Part shown: positions 17,116 through 25,280 of the stretch, piece after piece
Position numbering within the stretch: position 1 is the stretch's first letter
Layout of the letters: every line of letters starts with the position of its first letter
DNA from: Parahaliea mediterranea
Lineage (GTDB): Bacteria > Pseudomonadota > Gammaproteobacteria > Pseudomonadales > Halieaceae
Length of the DNA stretch: 64,000 nucleotides
Reading direction: 5' to 3'
NCBI RefSeq assembly: GCF_017255185.1
Contig: NZ_JAFKCZ010000005.1
Coordinates: 248,001-312,000, forward strand
The notes under the pieces: model-generated
The model's input: only the letters and a program-made list of their open reading frames with translations
Told to the model about the DNA's origin: nothing
Database searches by the model: none
Position numbers and translations under genes: made by a program

Positions 17116-18627
17116 TCAGGCGGCGGCCGCCCGGCCCGCCTCGCGGCGCGCCCGGTGGTCGGGGTTGGACAGCAACAGCACCAGCGGCATCGCCGCGATA
17201 TTGATCAGCATCAGCAGGTGGAAGTCGTTGACGTAGGCGATTTCCGCCGCCTGCCGATTCAGCTCCTGCATCACGCCGGCGGGCAGCGCCAGCAGCTCGC
17301 CGGTGCCGGGCAGGCCCGCCAGGGTTTCGGCGCCGCCCTGTAAGCGGGCGCCCAGTTCCTGCTGGTTGATCCACAGGCTGCGCGACAGCACCGCCATCAC
17401 GATCGACACCCCGATACTGCTGCCGAGGTTGCGCGACAGGCTGAACAGGGCTGTCGCCTCGTCGCGCAGGGTGGGCGACAGGGTGGCGTAGGCCAGGGTG
17501 GAAACCGGCACGAACACCAGGCCCAGTCCCAGGCCCTGCACGATGCCGGTCAACACCAGCTCGCGCTGGCCCACTTCCATGGTGAAGCCGGCCATGTGGT
17601 GCAGCGACAGCGTGACCAGGGCCATGCCCACCAGGATCACCCAGCGGGCGTCGAAGCGCCACAGCAGGCGACCCACCGCCAGCATCGCGATCATGGTGCC
17701 CACGCCGCGGGGCATCAGCACCAGCCCGGTGGTTACCGCCGAGTAGCCCTTCCACTGCTGCAGGAAGGGCGGCAGCAGGGCCATGGTCGCCAGCAGTACG
17801 ATGCCGACGACAAAGATGAAGATCACCCCGGAGACGAAATTGCGGTCGCGGAACAGGGCCGGTGACAGGAATTTGTTGTCGGTGGTGGCGCTGTGCACCA
17901 CGAACAGGTAGAGCCCCAGCACCGCCAGCAGGGCGTAGAACTGCACCTCCAGGGACTCGAACCAGTCGACATGCTCGCCGCGGTCGAGCAGCAGCTGCAG
18001 GGTGGCCACCGCCAGCGCGATAAAGGCAAAGCCCCAGCGGTCGAAGCGCTGCTGGCGCCGCTCGGTATCGGGCAGGAAGAGGTAGATGCCCACCAGCGAC
18101 AGGATGCCCAGCGGCACGTTGATGTAGAACACCCAGCGCCAGCTGTAGGTGTCGGTCAGCCAGCCCCCCAGCGAGGGGCCCAGGATGGGGCCGAGCATCA
18201 CGCCCATGCCCCAGATGCTCATCGCCGAGGCCAGTTTCTCGCGGGGGAAGGTGTCCAGCAGCGTGGCCTGGGACAGGGGTACCAGCGAGGCGCCGAAGAG
18301 CCCCTGCAGGGTCCGCCAGAACACCATTTCCGTCAGCGAGGCGGCCTGCCCGCACAGCATGGAGGTGATGGTGAAGCCGGTCACCGACCACAGGAAGATA
18401 TTGCGACGGCCGAAGCGCTGCGCCAGGTAGCCCACCGGCAGGGTCATGATCGCGGTGGCGACGATGTAGGAGGTCAGCACCCAGGTGATCTGGTCGCCGC
18501 CGGCGCCCAGCGAGCCCTGCATGTGGGGCAGGGCGACGTTGGCGATGGTGGTGTCCAGCACCTGGATGATGGTGGCCAGCATGATGCTGCCGGTCACCAA
18601 CAGGACATTGCCGCGGCGCTCGGTCAT
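17116..18627 (-). CDS. emrB: EmrB-type DHA2 multidrug efflux permease
   Basis: The 503-residue major-facilitator protein has about 14 membrane helices and DHA2 motifs near the N-terminus (TTIANVALPHMQGSL, then GRRNIF). It would pump toxic compounds using the proton gradient, together with the EmrA adaptor encoded directly upstream; the two genes abut with no gap. MarR control is suggested by the shared operon. Confidence 0.88.
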   Translation of the reverse strand: MTERRGNVLLVTGSIMLATIIQVLDTTIANVALPHMQGSLGAGGDQITWVLTSYIVATAIMTLPVGYLAQRFGRRNIFLWSVTGFTITSMLCGQAASLTEMVFWRTLQGLFGASLVPLSQATLLDTFPREKLASAMSIWGMGVMLGPILGPSLGGWLTDTYSWRWVFYINVPLGILSLVGIYLFLPDTERRQQRFDRWGFAFIALAVATLQLLLDRGEHVDWFESLEVQFYALLAVLGLYLFVVHSATTDNKFLSPALFRDRNFVSGVIFIFVVGIVLLATMALLPPFLQQWKGYSAVTTGLVLMPRGVGTMIAMLAVGRLLWRFDARWVILVGMALVTLSLHHMAGFTMEVGQRELVLTGIVQGLGLGLVFVPVSTLAYATLSPTLRDEATALFSLSRNLGSSIGVSIVMAVLSRSLWINQQELGARLQGGAETLAGLPGTGELLALPAGVMQELNRQAAEIAYVNDFHLLMLINIAAMPLVLLLSNPDHRARREAGRAAAA

Positions 18628-19707
18628 TTAGTTGGCGTGCACAGATCCCAGGACGATCTGTTTTTCATCGCCGGCGGCGGCCACCGGCAGCGGAGCGCCG
18701 GGTTGGCTGGTATCGATGCGCACCTCGGCGCTCATTCCAGCGCGCAGCGGCAGTTGCTTGCCGTCGGCGCCCGTCAGCCGCAGGCGCACCGGCACGCGCT
18801 GTACCACCTTGACCCAGTTGCCGCTGGCATTCTGCGCCGGGATCAGGGCGAACTCGGAGCCGCTGGCCGGGCTCAGGCTTTCCACCACCGCCCGCCACTG
18901 GGTGTCGGGGTAGGCGTCGATCACCACGGTGGCCCGCTGCCCGGGTTCCACACCCGCCAGCTGGGTTTCCTTCAGGTTGGCCTCGACCCAGGTGTCCTCG
19001 GTACTGAGCATGCTGATCAGGGTCAGGCCAGAGGGCACCATTTCGCCCACCTGGGGCACCTCGTTGGCGATGATGCCATCGGCCGGCGCGAACACCTCGG
19101 TGCGCGACAGCTGGTAGCGCGCGCGGTCCAGTTGTGCCTGCGCCACCTGCAGGTCGGCCTGTTGCTCCAGCGGGGTGCCGCTGTCGCCGCCCAGTTCGGC
19201 CGCCAGGCTCGACAGCTTCTGCCGGTTAATGGCGATCTGCGAGTGGGCCCGGGCCAGGGCCTGGCGCGCTTCGTCCAGCTGCGCCTCGGAGACTGCCGCC
19301 GGCCCCATTTTCTCGTTGCGCTGCAGCTGGCGCTGGTAGAAGTCGGCGTCGCGCTGTGCCTGTTCCAGTGCCGCCGCGACCTCGGCGTAGTCCGCGCGCC
19401 GCGCCAGCAACTGGTTTTTCACCTGTCCCAGGTGAGCCTCGGCCTCGGCCACCGCCAGGCGAAAGGGGGTGGCGTCCAGGCGCACCAGCAGTTGGCCGCG
19501 CTCGACCCGCTGGTTGGCGCGCACCGTCACGTCGGTGACGATACCGCCGACATCGGTGGCCAGGGCGATCTTGTCGGCCTTGATGTAGGCGTTCTCGGTG
19601 TGCACGCTGCCGGCGCCGCCGAGCAGCAGCCAGGCGGCCACGCCGGCGGCGACCAGCGCGCCGCCGCCCAGGCCGAGCCGGCGCAATATGCGGGTGGATC
19701 TGCTCAC
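18628..19707 (-). CDS. emrA: EmrA/HlyD-type periplasmic adaptor
   Basis: The 359-residue membrane-fusion protein has one N-terminal anchor (about 14-30), a biotinyl-lipoyl-like beta domain split by a long coiled-coil hairpin (about 85-190, LAVAEAEAHLGQVKNQLLARRAD...), and a C-terminal beta-barrel. It links the EmrB pump to an outer-membrane channel not found in this window. It overlaps the marR stop by 4 bp. Confidence 0.88.
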   Translation of the reverse strand: MSRSTRILRRLGLGGGALVAAGVAAWLLLGGAGSVHTENAYIKADKIALATDVGGIVTDVTVRANQRVERGQLLVRLDATPFRLAVAEAEAHLGQVKNQLLARRADYAEVAAALEQAQRDADFYQRQLQRNEKMGPAAVSEAQLDEARQALARAHSQIAINRQKLSSLAAELGGDSGTPLEQQADLQVAQAQLDRARYQLSRTEVFAPADGIIANEVPQVGEMVPSGLTLISMLSTEDTWVEANLKETQLAGVEPGQRATVVIDAYPDTQWRAVVESLSPASGSEFALIPAQNASGNWVKVVQRVPVRLRLTGADGKQLPLRAGMSAEVRIDTSQPGAPLPVAAAGDEKQIVLGSVHAN

Positions 19708-20153
19708 GTTGTTTCCTCGACTTCGCGGCTCAGGTTCTGCCGAACCCGGCCCAGTAAATGCTGTAGTTGTCCAATCTCGTCCTCCGACAGCCCCGCGAGT
19801 GCCTCGCGACGGGTTTCCAGCGCCAGCCGCTGCAGCGTTTCCAGGGCCGGCTGCGCCGCTCCGGTCAGGTGGATGCGGAAGCAGCGACGGTCACTGTCGT
19901 CGCGGCAGCGCTCCACCAGGCCCTCCTGCTCCAGGTTGTCGATCTGCCGGGCGAGGCTGATCGGCGCCACATCCAGGCGCTCGGCGAGCTCGGCCTGTTT
20001 CAGTCCCTCCTGCTGCGACAGGTGCCACAGCACCTGCCAGCGCGAACGCGTCAGCCCGTGGGCCTTGGCGCGGCGGTCGAAATTGCGCCGCAGCAGCCGG
20101 GCGGAGCTGTGCAGCTCGAAGCTCATCTGCGCGGCCTGGTCCCGTTTGGACAT
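19704..20153 (-). CDS. MarR-family repressor of the emrAB operon
   Basis: The 149-residue protein is a winged-helix MarR regulator with the family-typical DSDRRCFRIHLT wing (about 90-102). It is the first gene of marR-emrA-emrB and should sense a toxic ligand and derepress efflux. A perfect 10-bp inverted repeat (see 20180-20210) overlaps its promoter, so autoregulation is likely. Confidence 0.88.
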   Translation of the reverse strand: MSKRDQAAQMSFELHSSARLLRRNFDRRAKAHGLTRSRWQVLWHLSQQEGLKQAELAERLDVAPISLARQIDNLEQEGLVERCRDDSDRRCFRIHLTGAAQPALETLQRLALETRREALAGLSEDEIGQLQHLLGRVRQNLSREVEETT

Positions 20154-20179
20154 GTAAGCTTCCTGATGTTAGGTGATGC

Positions 20180-20210
20180 TTATTATAAGTATGCTTATAA
20201 TAATTGCAAG
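20180..20210 (-). promoter_or_regulatory. marR-emrAB promoter and MarR operator
   Basis: TTATTATAAG (20180-20189) and CTTATAATAA (20194-20203) form a perfect 10-bp inverted repeat around TATG. On the minus strand TATAAT (20182-20187) is a consensus -10 lying inside the palindrome, with CTTGCA as -35 (20205-20210) and 17 bp between them. The start would be about 22 bases before the marR ATG. The operator therefore covers the -10, which fits repression. Confidence 0.75.
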
Positions 20211-20245
20211 CTGTCCGGTTGGGCCATTGATGTAACAACCCAGTG

Positions 20246-20270
20246 TTGATGAGAATCATTGAATGAGAGA
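20246..20270 (+). repeat. Left 25-bp inverted repeat of the PhyH cassette
   Basis: The 25 bases starting TTGATGAGAATCA match, in inverted orientation, 24811-24835 at 23 of 25 positions. The pair brackets the AT-richer tetR/phyH/TonB-receptor segment. A 3-bp GTG borders each outer side, possibly a target duplication, though this is too short to be firm. A Fur-box reading is discussed among the rejected ideas. Confidence 0.6.
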
Positions 20271-20645
20271 ACGGAGGGTTTGGTTCTCAACAGAGTTGAG
20301 AACGCGAACGGGGGGGGGTACGGTCAGGGGGGGCAGTCGGATTGGGTGCGGATAACCCTAGTCCATAACTGGGAAAATGTTTTCCCTGTCTGGTAGGCGT
20401 GCCGCTTGTTACGAAGGCCCTACTGTATTTGGTGAAGAAATCGAGTAGATCGATGCGCGATTGAGTGGGGCATGTCGTCCATGTTTTCGCCTCTGCACAT
20501 TGTCTGCGTGTGTACGGTAGTCGAAGGGGTGGAGGAACTGGCAAGCCGTTTTTCAGGGGGCCCCGCTGGAAACTAACGCCCCAAGGCAATGACATAACCT
20601 TGTAGGCGGTAAACTCGGGTGGTGACTTCCTCGATCTGGAACAAG
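20271..20645. other. Intergenic stretch with hairpin; no gene supported
   Basis: At 20283-20303 GTTCTCAAC and GTTGAGAAC form a perfect 9-bp hairpin with a 3-base loop. The rest includes a G-run around 20310-20335. A 120-codon minus-strand frame crosses it, but its composition is unlike the neighbours and I recognise nothing in it; it may be a remnant of a mobile element. Confidence 0.35.
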
Positions 20646-21293
20646 TCATTCACCGATTTGGCTGAGCACCATTGAACACAATAATTGTGCCAATTGCTCG
20701 ACCATGGCGTCGCTGAGTGGGTGTAACTGGTCTGGTGGATCCCCAATGCCACCCTCTTCCTCTGCACTCACGGCGAGCTGAGGCCCTGCCACAACGATAT
20801 ATAAGATACCTCCGGCGACTACATAACGAAGCAAGTTAACGGTACCAAACACTCTCTGTAGACGCGGGTCTTCAAATGTGGCTTCGCGGTATACTGAAGG
20901 AACGAAGTGGTGATCTAACCACTGTGTACGTTGAGATATTCTAGAACCTTCCTTTAACAAAAATTTGCCGTAAGCAGGAAGCTCGCGCAGGGTGAGAATA
21001 AAGGATCTGAGCAAGCCTGTTAGCCGCTGTCGATCATCCAGCAGAACCTCATCCTGATAGAGGGAAAGTTGCCTCGTATTGAAGCATTCCATCAATTGGG
21101 TCGCCGCCATCTCCCAGAGGCCCTCTTTGTTACCGAAATGATAAACAAGTAGAGGCTGTTTTATTCCCGCCAAGCTGGCTATTTCGCCCAGCGTAGCACC
21201 CTCAAAACCTTTTTCAGCGAAGACCTCAATGGCGCTATTTAGCGCAGCGTTTCTCACTTGTTGGCTGCGCGTCTCTCTGCTTTTTCCTTGCAT
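20646..21293 (-). CDS. TetR-family repressor, divergent from the PhyH gene
   Basis: The 215-residue protein has an N-terminal TetR helix-turn-helix (about 12-58, AIEVFAEKGFEGATLGEIASLAGIKQPLLVYHFGNKEGLW) and a ligand-binding C-terminal domain. Its codon use is AT-richer than that of emrAB. It is divergent from the dioxygenase gene, and two palindromic operator-like sites lie in the 137-bp gap, so it probably controls phyH-TBDR and itself. The ligand is probably the receptor/dioxygenase substrate. Confidence 0.85.
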   Translation of the reverse strand: MQGKSRETRSQQVRNAALNSAIEVFAEKGFEGATLGEIASLAGIKQPLLVYHFGNKEGLWEMAATQLMECFNTRQLSLYQDEVLLDDRQRLTGLLRSFILTLRELPAYGKFLLKEGSRISQRTQWLDHHFVPSVYREATFEDPRLQRVFGTVNLLRYVVAGGILYIVVAGPQLAVSAEEEGGIGDPPDQLHPLSDAMVEQLAQLLCSMVLSQIGE

Positions 21294-21351
21294 GTTCCCC
21301 GTTCCCTAATCCACATCAACACCGACTAAGCTGGAGCAGTATATCACTCTC

Positions 21352-21398
21352 TTGACTAAACGATCAGTCAGTTCTATATTGACTGAATACTTAGTCAG
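21352..21398 (+). promoter_or_regulatory. phyH promoter with two TetR operator sites
   Basis: Two 20-bp sites start at 21352 and 21379, 27 bp apart. Each has TTGACT at the left and AGTCAG at the right with an AT-rich 8-base middle, giving TGACT-N8-AGTCA palindromes. The first TTGACT also serves as a -35, with TATATT at 21375-21380 as -10 after exactly 17 bp. Repressor binding would block the promoter directly. A half-site CGACTAAG lies further upstream near 21323. Confidence 0.7.
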
Positions 21399-21430
21399 TA
21401 ATAGCCATGCTTTTATATAGGAGAATTTTT

Positions 21431-22282
21431 ATGACCACTAATTCTATACCGCGACTTAGGGCTGATTGTGACCCAACCCAACTCACTCAGACGCTATTAA
21501 CTCACGGCGCTGTGATCGTCGAAGGTTTCCTTGACTCCGCTACCTTAGGGGCATTTAACCGAGAAATGGATGGGCCTTTGGGTCAACAGAGCCCTGAGCG
21601 GAGATTCTTGAGTCCAATTTACGATCAGTTTTTTGGTACGAAGACGCGCCATCTGACAGGTTTAAGCGGACGGTCCGAAATATTTCGCGAGCAAATCATG
21701 AGTCACCCGCTTTATCTCGAGCTCTGTGAGCAAATTCTCCGACCGAACTGCGCCGACTATCAACTCAACTATGGTCATATCTTTGAAATAGCTCCCGGAG
21801 CTACCGCACAAGCCCTACACCGAGATGGGTCGTGTTGGTCGTACCTGCCTTCCGATTTTGAAGTGGAAGTGGCGTCTATTGTGGCGCTCAGCGACTTTAG
21901 TGAAACGAACGGTGCGACGTTGGTTATTCCTGGCAGCCACCGCTGGTCACCGGAACGCCCATTGGATTATGCCGATGCCGTCCCCGCAATAATGCCAGCC
22001 GGCTCGGCATTACTATATCTAGGCGCCACTGCCCACGCTGCAGGAAGCAATACCACGTCGGATGAGCTTCGCAGGGGAATGCATGTTAGCTACTGCCTCG
22101 GCTGGTTGAGAACCGAGGAGAACAACTACTTGGCCGCACCTCTTGACGAAGTGCGCACTTATTCTAGGCAAGCTCAAAAGCTATTGGGCTATTCCGCTCA
22201 TGATGCGGCGCCTGAGGGCGGGTGCTTGGGTGTATTCAGCATGCTTGATCCAGTGGACTTAATCGCCGACGGCAGACTTTGA
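21431..22282 (+). CDS. Phytanoyl-CoA dioxygenase (PhyH) family oxygenase
   Basis: This is a non-haem Fe(II)/2-oxoglutarate oxygenase of 283 residues. The iron triad is visible: H130 and D132 in LHRDGS, H202 in GATAHAAG, with R214/R215 as candidate 2-oxoglutarate ligands. AGGAGA 8 bases before the ATG at 21431 supports this start over 21407. Relatives hydroxylate fatty acyl chains, halogenated or natural products; the substrate here is unknown. It is 30 bp upstream of a TonB receptor gene on the same strand and divergent from tetR, so receptor and oxygenase likely handle one imported compound. Confidence 0.85.
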   Translation: MTTNSIPRLRADCDPTQLTQTLLTHGAVIVEGFLDSATLGAFNREMDGPLGQQSPERRFLSPIYDQFFGTKTRHLTGLSGRSEIFREQIMSHPLYLELCEQILRPNCADYQLNYGHIFEIAPGATAQALHRDGSCWSYLPSDFEVEVASIVALSDFSETNGATLVIPGSHRWSPERPLDYADAVPAIMPAGSALLYLGATAHAAGSNTTSDELRRGMHVSYCLGWLRTEENNYLAAPLDEVRTYSRQAQKLLGYSAHDAAPEGGCLGVFSMLDPVDLIADGRL

Positions 22283-22312
22283 TAACAAGCGACCCAATAC
22301 GGAGATAATAAA

Positions 22313-24532
22313 ATGGTCAAGGTGAATAATCTCGCGCTTAGAATTCTAACCCCATTACTTGTAATGGGTGCATGGACGCCTCAAGTTTTAGCACAAAGAG
22401 CTGTAGCCATCGAAGAAATCGTTGTCACTGCACAAAAGCGTACAGAAAACCTTCAGGACACGCCGATTTCTATTTCAGCTTTTAACACAGGCCAACTCGC
22501 AAATATGGGCGTAACCGATCTCGGTGACATTCAATTCAGCGTGCCCAGCTTGGCGATGCGGCAGTTTCCAAGCTCAAAGAGTACGTTAAGAGTTTTTATT
22601 CGAGGTGTCGGCAATAACGATTCCCAGCTGAGTCAGGATCCTGGTGTCGGAGTCTATGTCGACGGAGTATACATGGCTCGCTCGACAGGCTTGGCAATGG
22701 AGCTCGCCGAACTTGAACGTATCGAAGTCCTACGTGGTCCTCAAGGTAGCCTCTATGGTCGCAATACGACGGGAGGAGCAGTCAACGTAATTACGCGCAA
22801 ACCCTCAGGTGATTTTAGCTTTAATCAAAAGTTCACCGTGGGTGATCGAAATTTGTGGCGCAGTGCCACAGATGTAGACTTACCTCAACTTGGCGACTTC
22901 GCATTACAGCTCAATTATCATGCCGGTGAAGTTGACGGACCAGTGACTAACCGGGGACAAGGCCCTGATTTTGGTGACGAAACCCGTACCGCTCAGCGAG
23001 TTGCTGTTCGCTGGACGCCCGGTGATCGGTTTGTGGCTGACTATGTATACGATCGCACCGAGATAGACTCGGGGGCACCGTACTATCAATCACTTGCACC
23101 CGGTGCACCTGGTTTTGAAGTCGTTCCTTGGTCCCCTGAGCGTTCACGCGCGACCTCTATCAACTATCCTTTCGAGGAAAGCGAGCTACAGGTGTCTGGG
23201 CAGAGTATCACGCTGAATTGGTCTCTCAACGAAAGTGCTGACCTGAGGTGGATAAGCGCGTATCGGGAACTAGAGGAATCAGTCTACCAAGATTACAGCC
23301 CCAGTGATCAAACCCCGCGACTATTCGTCAACACGCCCTTTGACACTGATCAAGAGCAGTGGTCACACGAGCTGCAACTAATCGGAAACACTGAGCAACT
23401 CACGTATGTAACGGGGTTATATTATTTTAAAGAAGAAGGGTCAGAGTACTCAGATGACCGCATTACGTTGCCTGTAGGCCCAGATTTTTCTTTGCTCGAA
23501 CTCCCCCTGCAAGTACGTTCTAGTGATGTGGTTTCTAAAGCTCAAGCAGTATTCGGTCAGATTACATGGACGCCTTCGTGGGAGACACGTCTGCATATAA
23601 CAGGTGGATTGCGTTATACGGAAGATCGGCGCTATTTAGCCGCCAATCGAATGCAAGCCCTTGATGGCAACGTTTTTACCTCCCGCGCGGACAAAACGTT
23701 CTACCGTGTGTCACCTGCCCTGACAATGGCCTGGGACCTATCGGATCTATCGAACATTTACTTGCGCTGGGCGGAAGGCTATCGAGCAGGTGCTTTCAAT
23801 TCCAGGGCTGATTCGGTGACCGCTGCTACGCAACCGGTCAATGAAGAAATTGTGCGCACGGTTGAAGTTGGCATTAAGTCGAAATGGTTGGATCGCCGTT
23901 TACGGCTGAATACCGCGCTATACAGCAGTGATTTTGATGATATGCAGCTCGGTTTCAATCTGCCCGAAAACCCCGCCGCACCGGTGTTCTTTAATGCCGG
24001 GGCAGCCGTTATCAATGGCGCAGAAATTGATCTGACCGCACTTATTTCGGAGGGTTTGCTCGTCAATTTCGGTTATGGATTCATCGATTCTGATGTCAAA
24101 AAAGTCATTGATCCAGCTACTGGTGTTGATGTCAGTTCGGAGTACGAACTGGCATCCGCGCCACGCCACAGTCTTACTATGGACCTGGATTATACATTCC
24201 AGGGCCTGGGATTTGGCGAGTTACGAGCAAACGTCAACTATTCATGGAGAGATGAACAACGCGTCATCTTCAATCTCGGTGGGCCGCTCTCAGGATTACC
24301 GTTGAATGAACCTTACAATCAGATTGACAGCTATGGACTATGGAATGCGCGGCTCACGCTCGATGAGATAGATGTTGGAGCGGGGGAAATGGCGTTCGCG
24401 TTATGGGGCAGAAATCTCACCGACGAAGAATATCTAGTCGACGGCGTCGTAAACTTTCATTGGTCGCCTAGGGTGGGTACATTCGGTGATCCACGCTCCT
24501 ACGGTCTCGACGTCAACTATCGTTGGAACTAA
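22313..24532 (+). CDS. TonB-dependent receptor of the PhyH cassette
   Basis: The 739-residue outer-membrane receptor has a signal peptide (cut after about residue 27), the VEEIVVTAQKRTENLQDTPIS-like TonB-box/plug start, RGVGNNDSQLSQDPGVGVYVD and LRGPQGSLYGRNTTGGAVNV in the plug, and a barrel ending in NYRWN. Codon use is AT-richer than the other receptors here, like the adjoining phyH and tetR, so the three probably arrived together. GGAG is placed before the ATG. It would import a bulky, probably hydrophobic, substrate. Confidence 0.9.
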   Translation: MVKVNNLALRILTPLLVMGAWTPQVLAQRAVAIEEIVVTAQKRTENLQDTPISISAFNTGQLANMGVTDLGDIQFSVPSLAMRQFPSSKSTLRVFIRGVGNNDSQLSQDPGVGVYVDGVYMARSTGLAMELAELERIEVLRGPQGSLYGRNTTGGAVNVITRKPSGDFSFNQKFTVGDRNLWRSATDVDLPQLGDFALQLNYHAGEVDGPVTNRGQGPDFGDETRTAQRVAVRWTPGDRFVADYVYDRTEIDSGAPYYQSLAPGAPGFEVVPWSPERSRATSINYPFEESELQVSGQSITLNWSLNESADLRWISAYRELEESVYQDYSPSDQTPRLFVNTPFDTDQEQWSHELQLIGNTEQLTYVTGLYYFKEEGSEYSDDRITLPVGPDFSLLELPLQVRSSDVVSKAQAVFGQITWTPSWETRLHITGGLRYTEDRRYLAANRMQALDGNVFTSRADKTFYRVSPALTMAWDLSDLSNIYLRWAEGYRAGAFNSRADSVTAATQPVNEEIVRTVEVGIKSKWLDRRLRLNTALYSSDFDDMQLGFNLPENPAAPVFFNAGAAVINGAEIDLTALISEGLLVNFGYGFIDSDVKKVIDPATGVDVSSEYELASAPRHSLTMDLDYTFQGLGFGELRANVNYSWRDEQRVIFNLGGPLSGLPLNEPYNQIDSYGLWNARLTLDEIDVGAGEMAFALWGRNLTDEEYLVDGVVNFHWSPRVGTFGDPRSYGLDVNYRWN

Positions 24533-24699
24533 GGGTGTGACGAGAAAAGCATTGCGCCTTACTAAAGTCGTTTAATCTTCTGATCCTGCCGTGAGATGAT
24601 AATCAAAGTTTGACAAATCGCGAGCAGAAATGGCGCCGAGCGCTGTTTCTGCCGGGTTTTGTGTGCCAATTTTAGAGTTTGTCTAAGCACCAACGGAAT

Positions 24700-24865
24700 G
24701 TTCTCATGTGTAATGCATTTTGCAGGAACGTTCTCAAGTGCATTGACCGGCAATGGCGTCCGTCCGTTCTTACTTATGCCTTGCAGCCCAGATACCGCCT
24801 GCACCCCGGCTCTCCCATTCATTGATTCTCATCAAGTGTGTTGTTGAGCGTCATCAAGTGCATTG
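24700..24865 (+). repeat. Four related short motifs near the right inverted repeat
   Basis: The motifs are GTTCTCATGTGTAATGCATT (24700-24719), GTTCTCAAGTGCATTG (24730-24745), TTCTCATCAAGTGTGTTG (24826-24843) and CGTCATCAAGTGCATTG (24849-24865). They share a TCA...AGTG.ATTG core. Repeated sites at one end recall IS21-type or Tn7-like transposase-binding ends, but no transposase is present. Confidence 0.45.
24811..24835 (-). repeat. Right 25-bp inverted repeat of the PhyH cassette
   Basis: Reading the minus strand from 24835, the sequence begins TTGATGAGAATCA and matches 20246-20270 at 23 of 25 positions. It lies 278 bp after the receptor stop. Together the pair encloses 4.6 kb. Confidence 0.6.
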
Positions 24866-25024
24866 GGAGCGAGAGCGAGATGGTAAGAGTGTGGAAATAT
24901 ATCGAATGTTGAGCCCGTTCGGGTGGGGGGCGGACCATTCCAGCACAGTTCAGGGTTTTCATTCCTGCGAGGTAGCGGGTCATGCGTAAAGTCTGGTCGG
25001 GATGGGGCCAAACCGCGTAAGTGT

Positions 25025-25059
25025 CGCGTTTTGCATAATGAACCGGCGCGTTTTGCATA
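25025..25059. promoter_or_regulatory. Tandem 13-bp direct repeat upstream of alkylsulfatase
   Basis: CGCGTTTTGCATA occurs at 25025-25037 and 25047-25059, exactly 22 bp apart, two helical turns. This is the usual geometry for AraC-family activators, and an AraC-type gene lies 4 kb downstream at 29384. A looser match, TTTTGATGCATAAT, occurs just upstream of that gene near 29226. Confidence 0.5.
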
Positions 25060-25280
25060 GAGATACTTCATCTCCTGCCGTAACGTGGGCGTCGCGAGCA
25101 AAAGCCGACAACTCCCATAAAGGATATAGAATGTATACGCAGGGTATGCCGAGCCGGTCCAACCGGCCTAACCTGTCTGTTCAAGCGCGCCGGCGGGGCT
25201 CATTGCCGCGTGCGTGGCTTTTGCGATTGGCCGGGCTTGTAAAAGACTGCGCTGCATTTCCTGGTCGATTGAGGGGCGCG

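Larger units (their letters stand above)
24533..25280. other. Long intergenic region between receptor and alkylsulfatase genes
   Basis: No convincing gene was found in these 748 bases. The region holds four related short motifs (24700-24865), the right 25-bp inverted repeat (24811-24835), and two 13-bp direct repeats (25025-25059). Composition rises from AT-rich to GC-richer across it, consistent with a junction between segments of different origin. Confidence 0.6.

Noticed and set aside
17893-20157. A 754-codon open frame on the plus strand opposite emrB, emrA and marR
   Set aside because: It is rich in His, Gln, Gly and Arg and shows no domain. It mirrors high-GC codon bias of the real minus-strand genes, which have clear domains and operon structure.
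20287-20649. 120-codon minus-strand frame
   Set aside because: It has odd composition (runs of Pro, Arg and Ser), overlaps the tetR end, and shows no family; kept only as a possible remnant.
20246-24835. Reading the two 25-bp inverted repeats as Fur boxes
   Set aside because: The left copy matches about 13 of 19 Fur positions and the right about 12, but one is upstream of an efflux repressor and the other lies 278 bp behind a receptor gene. The match between the copies extends beyond the Fur-like part.
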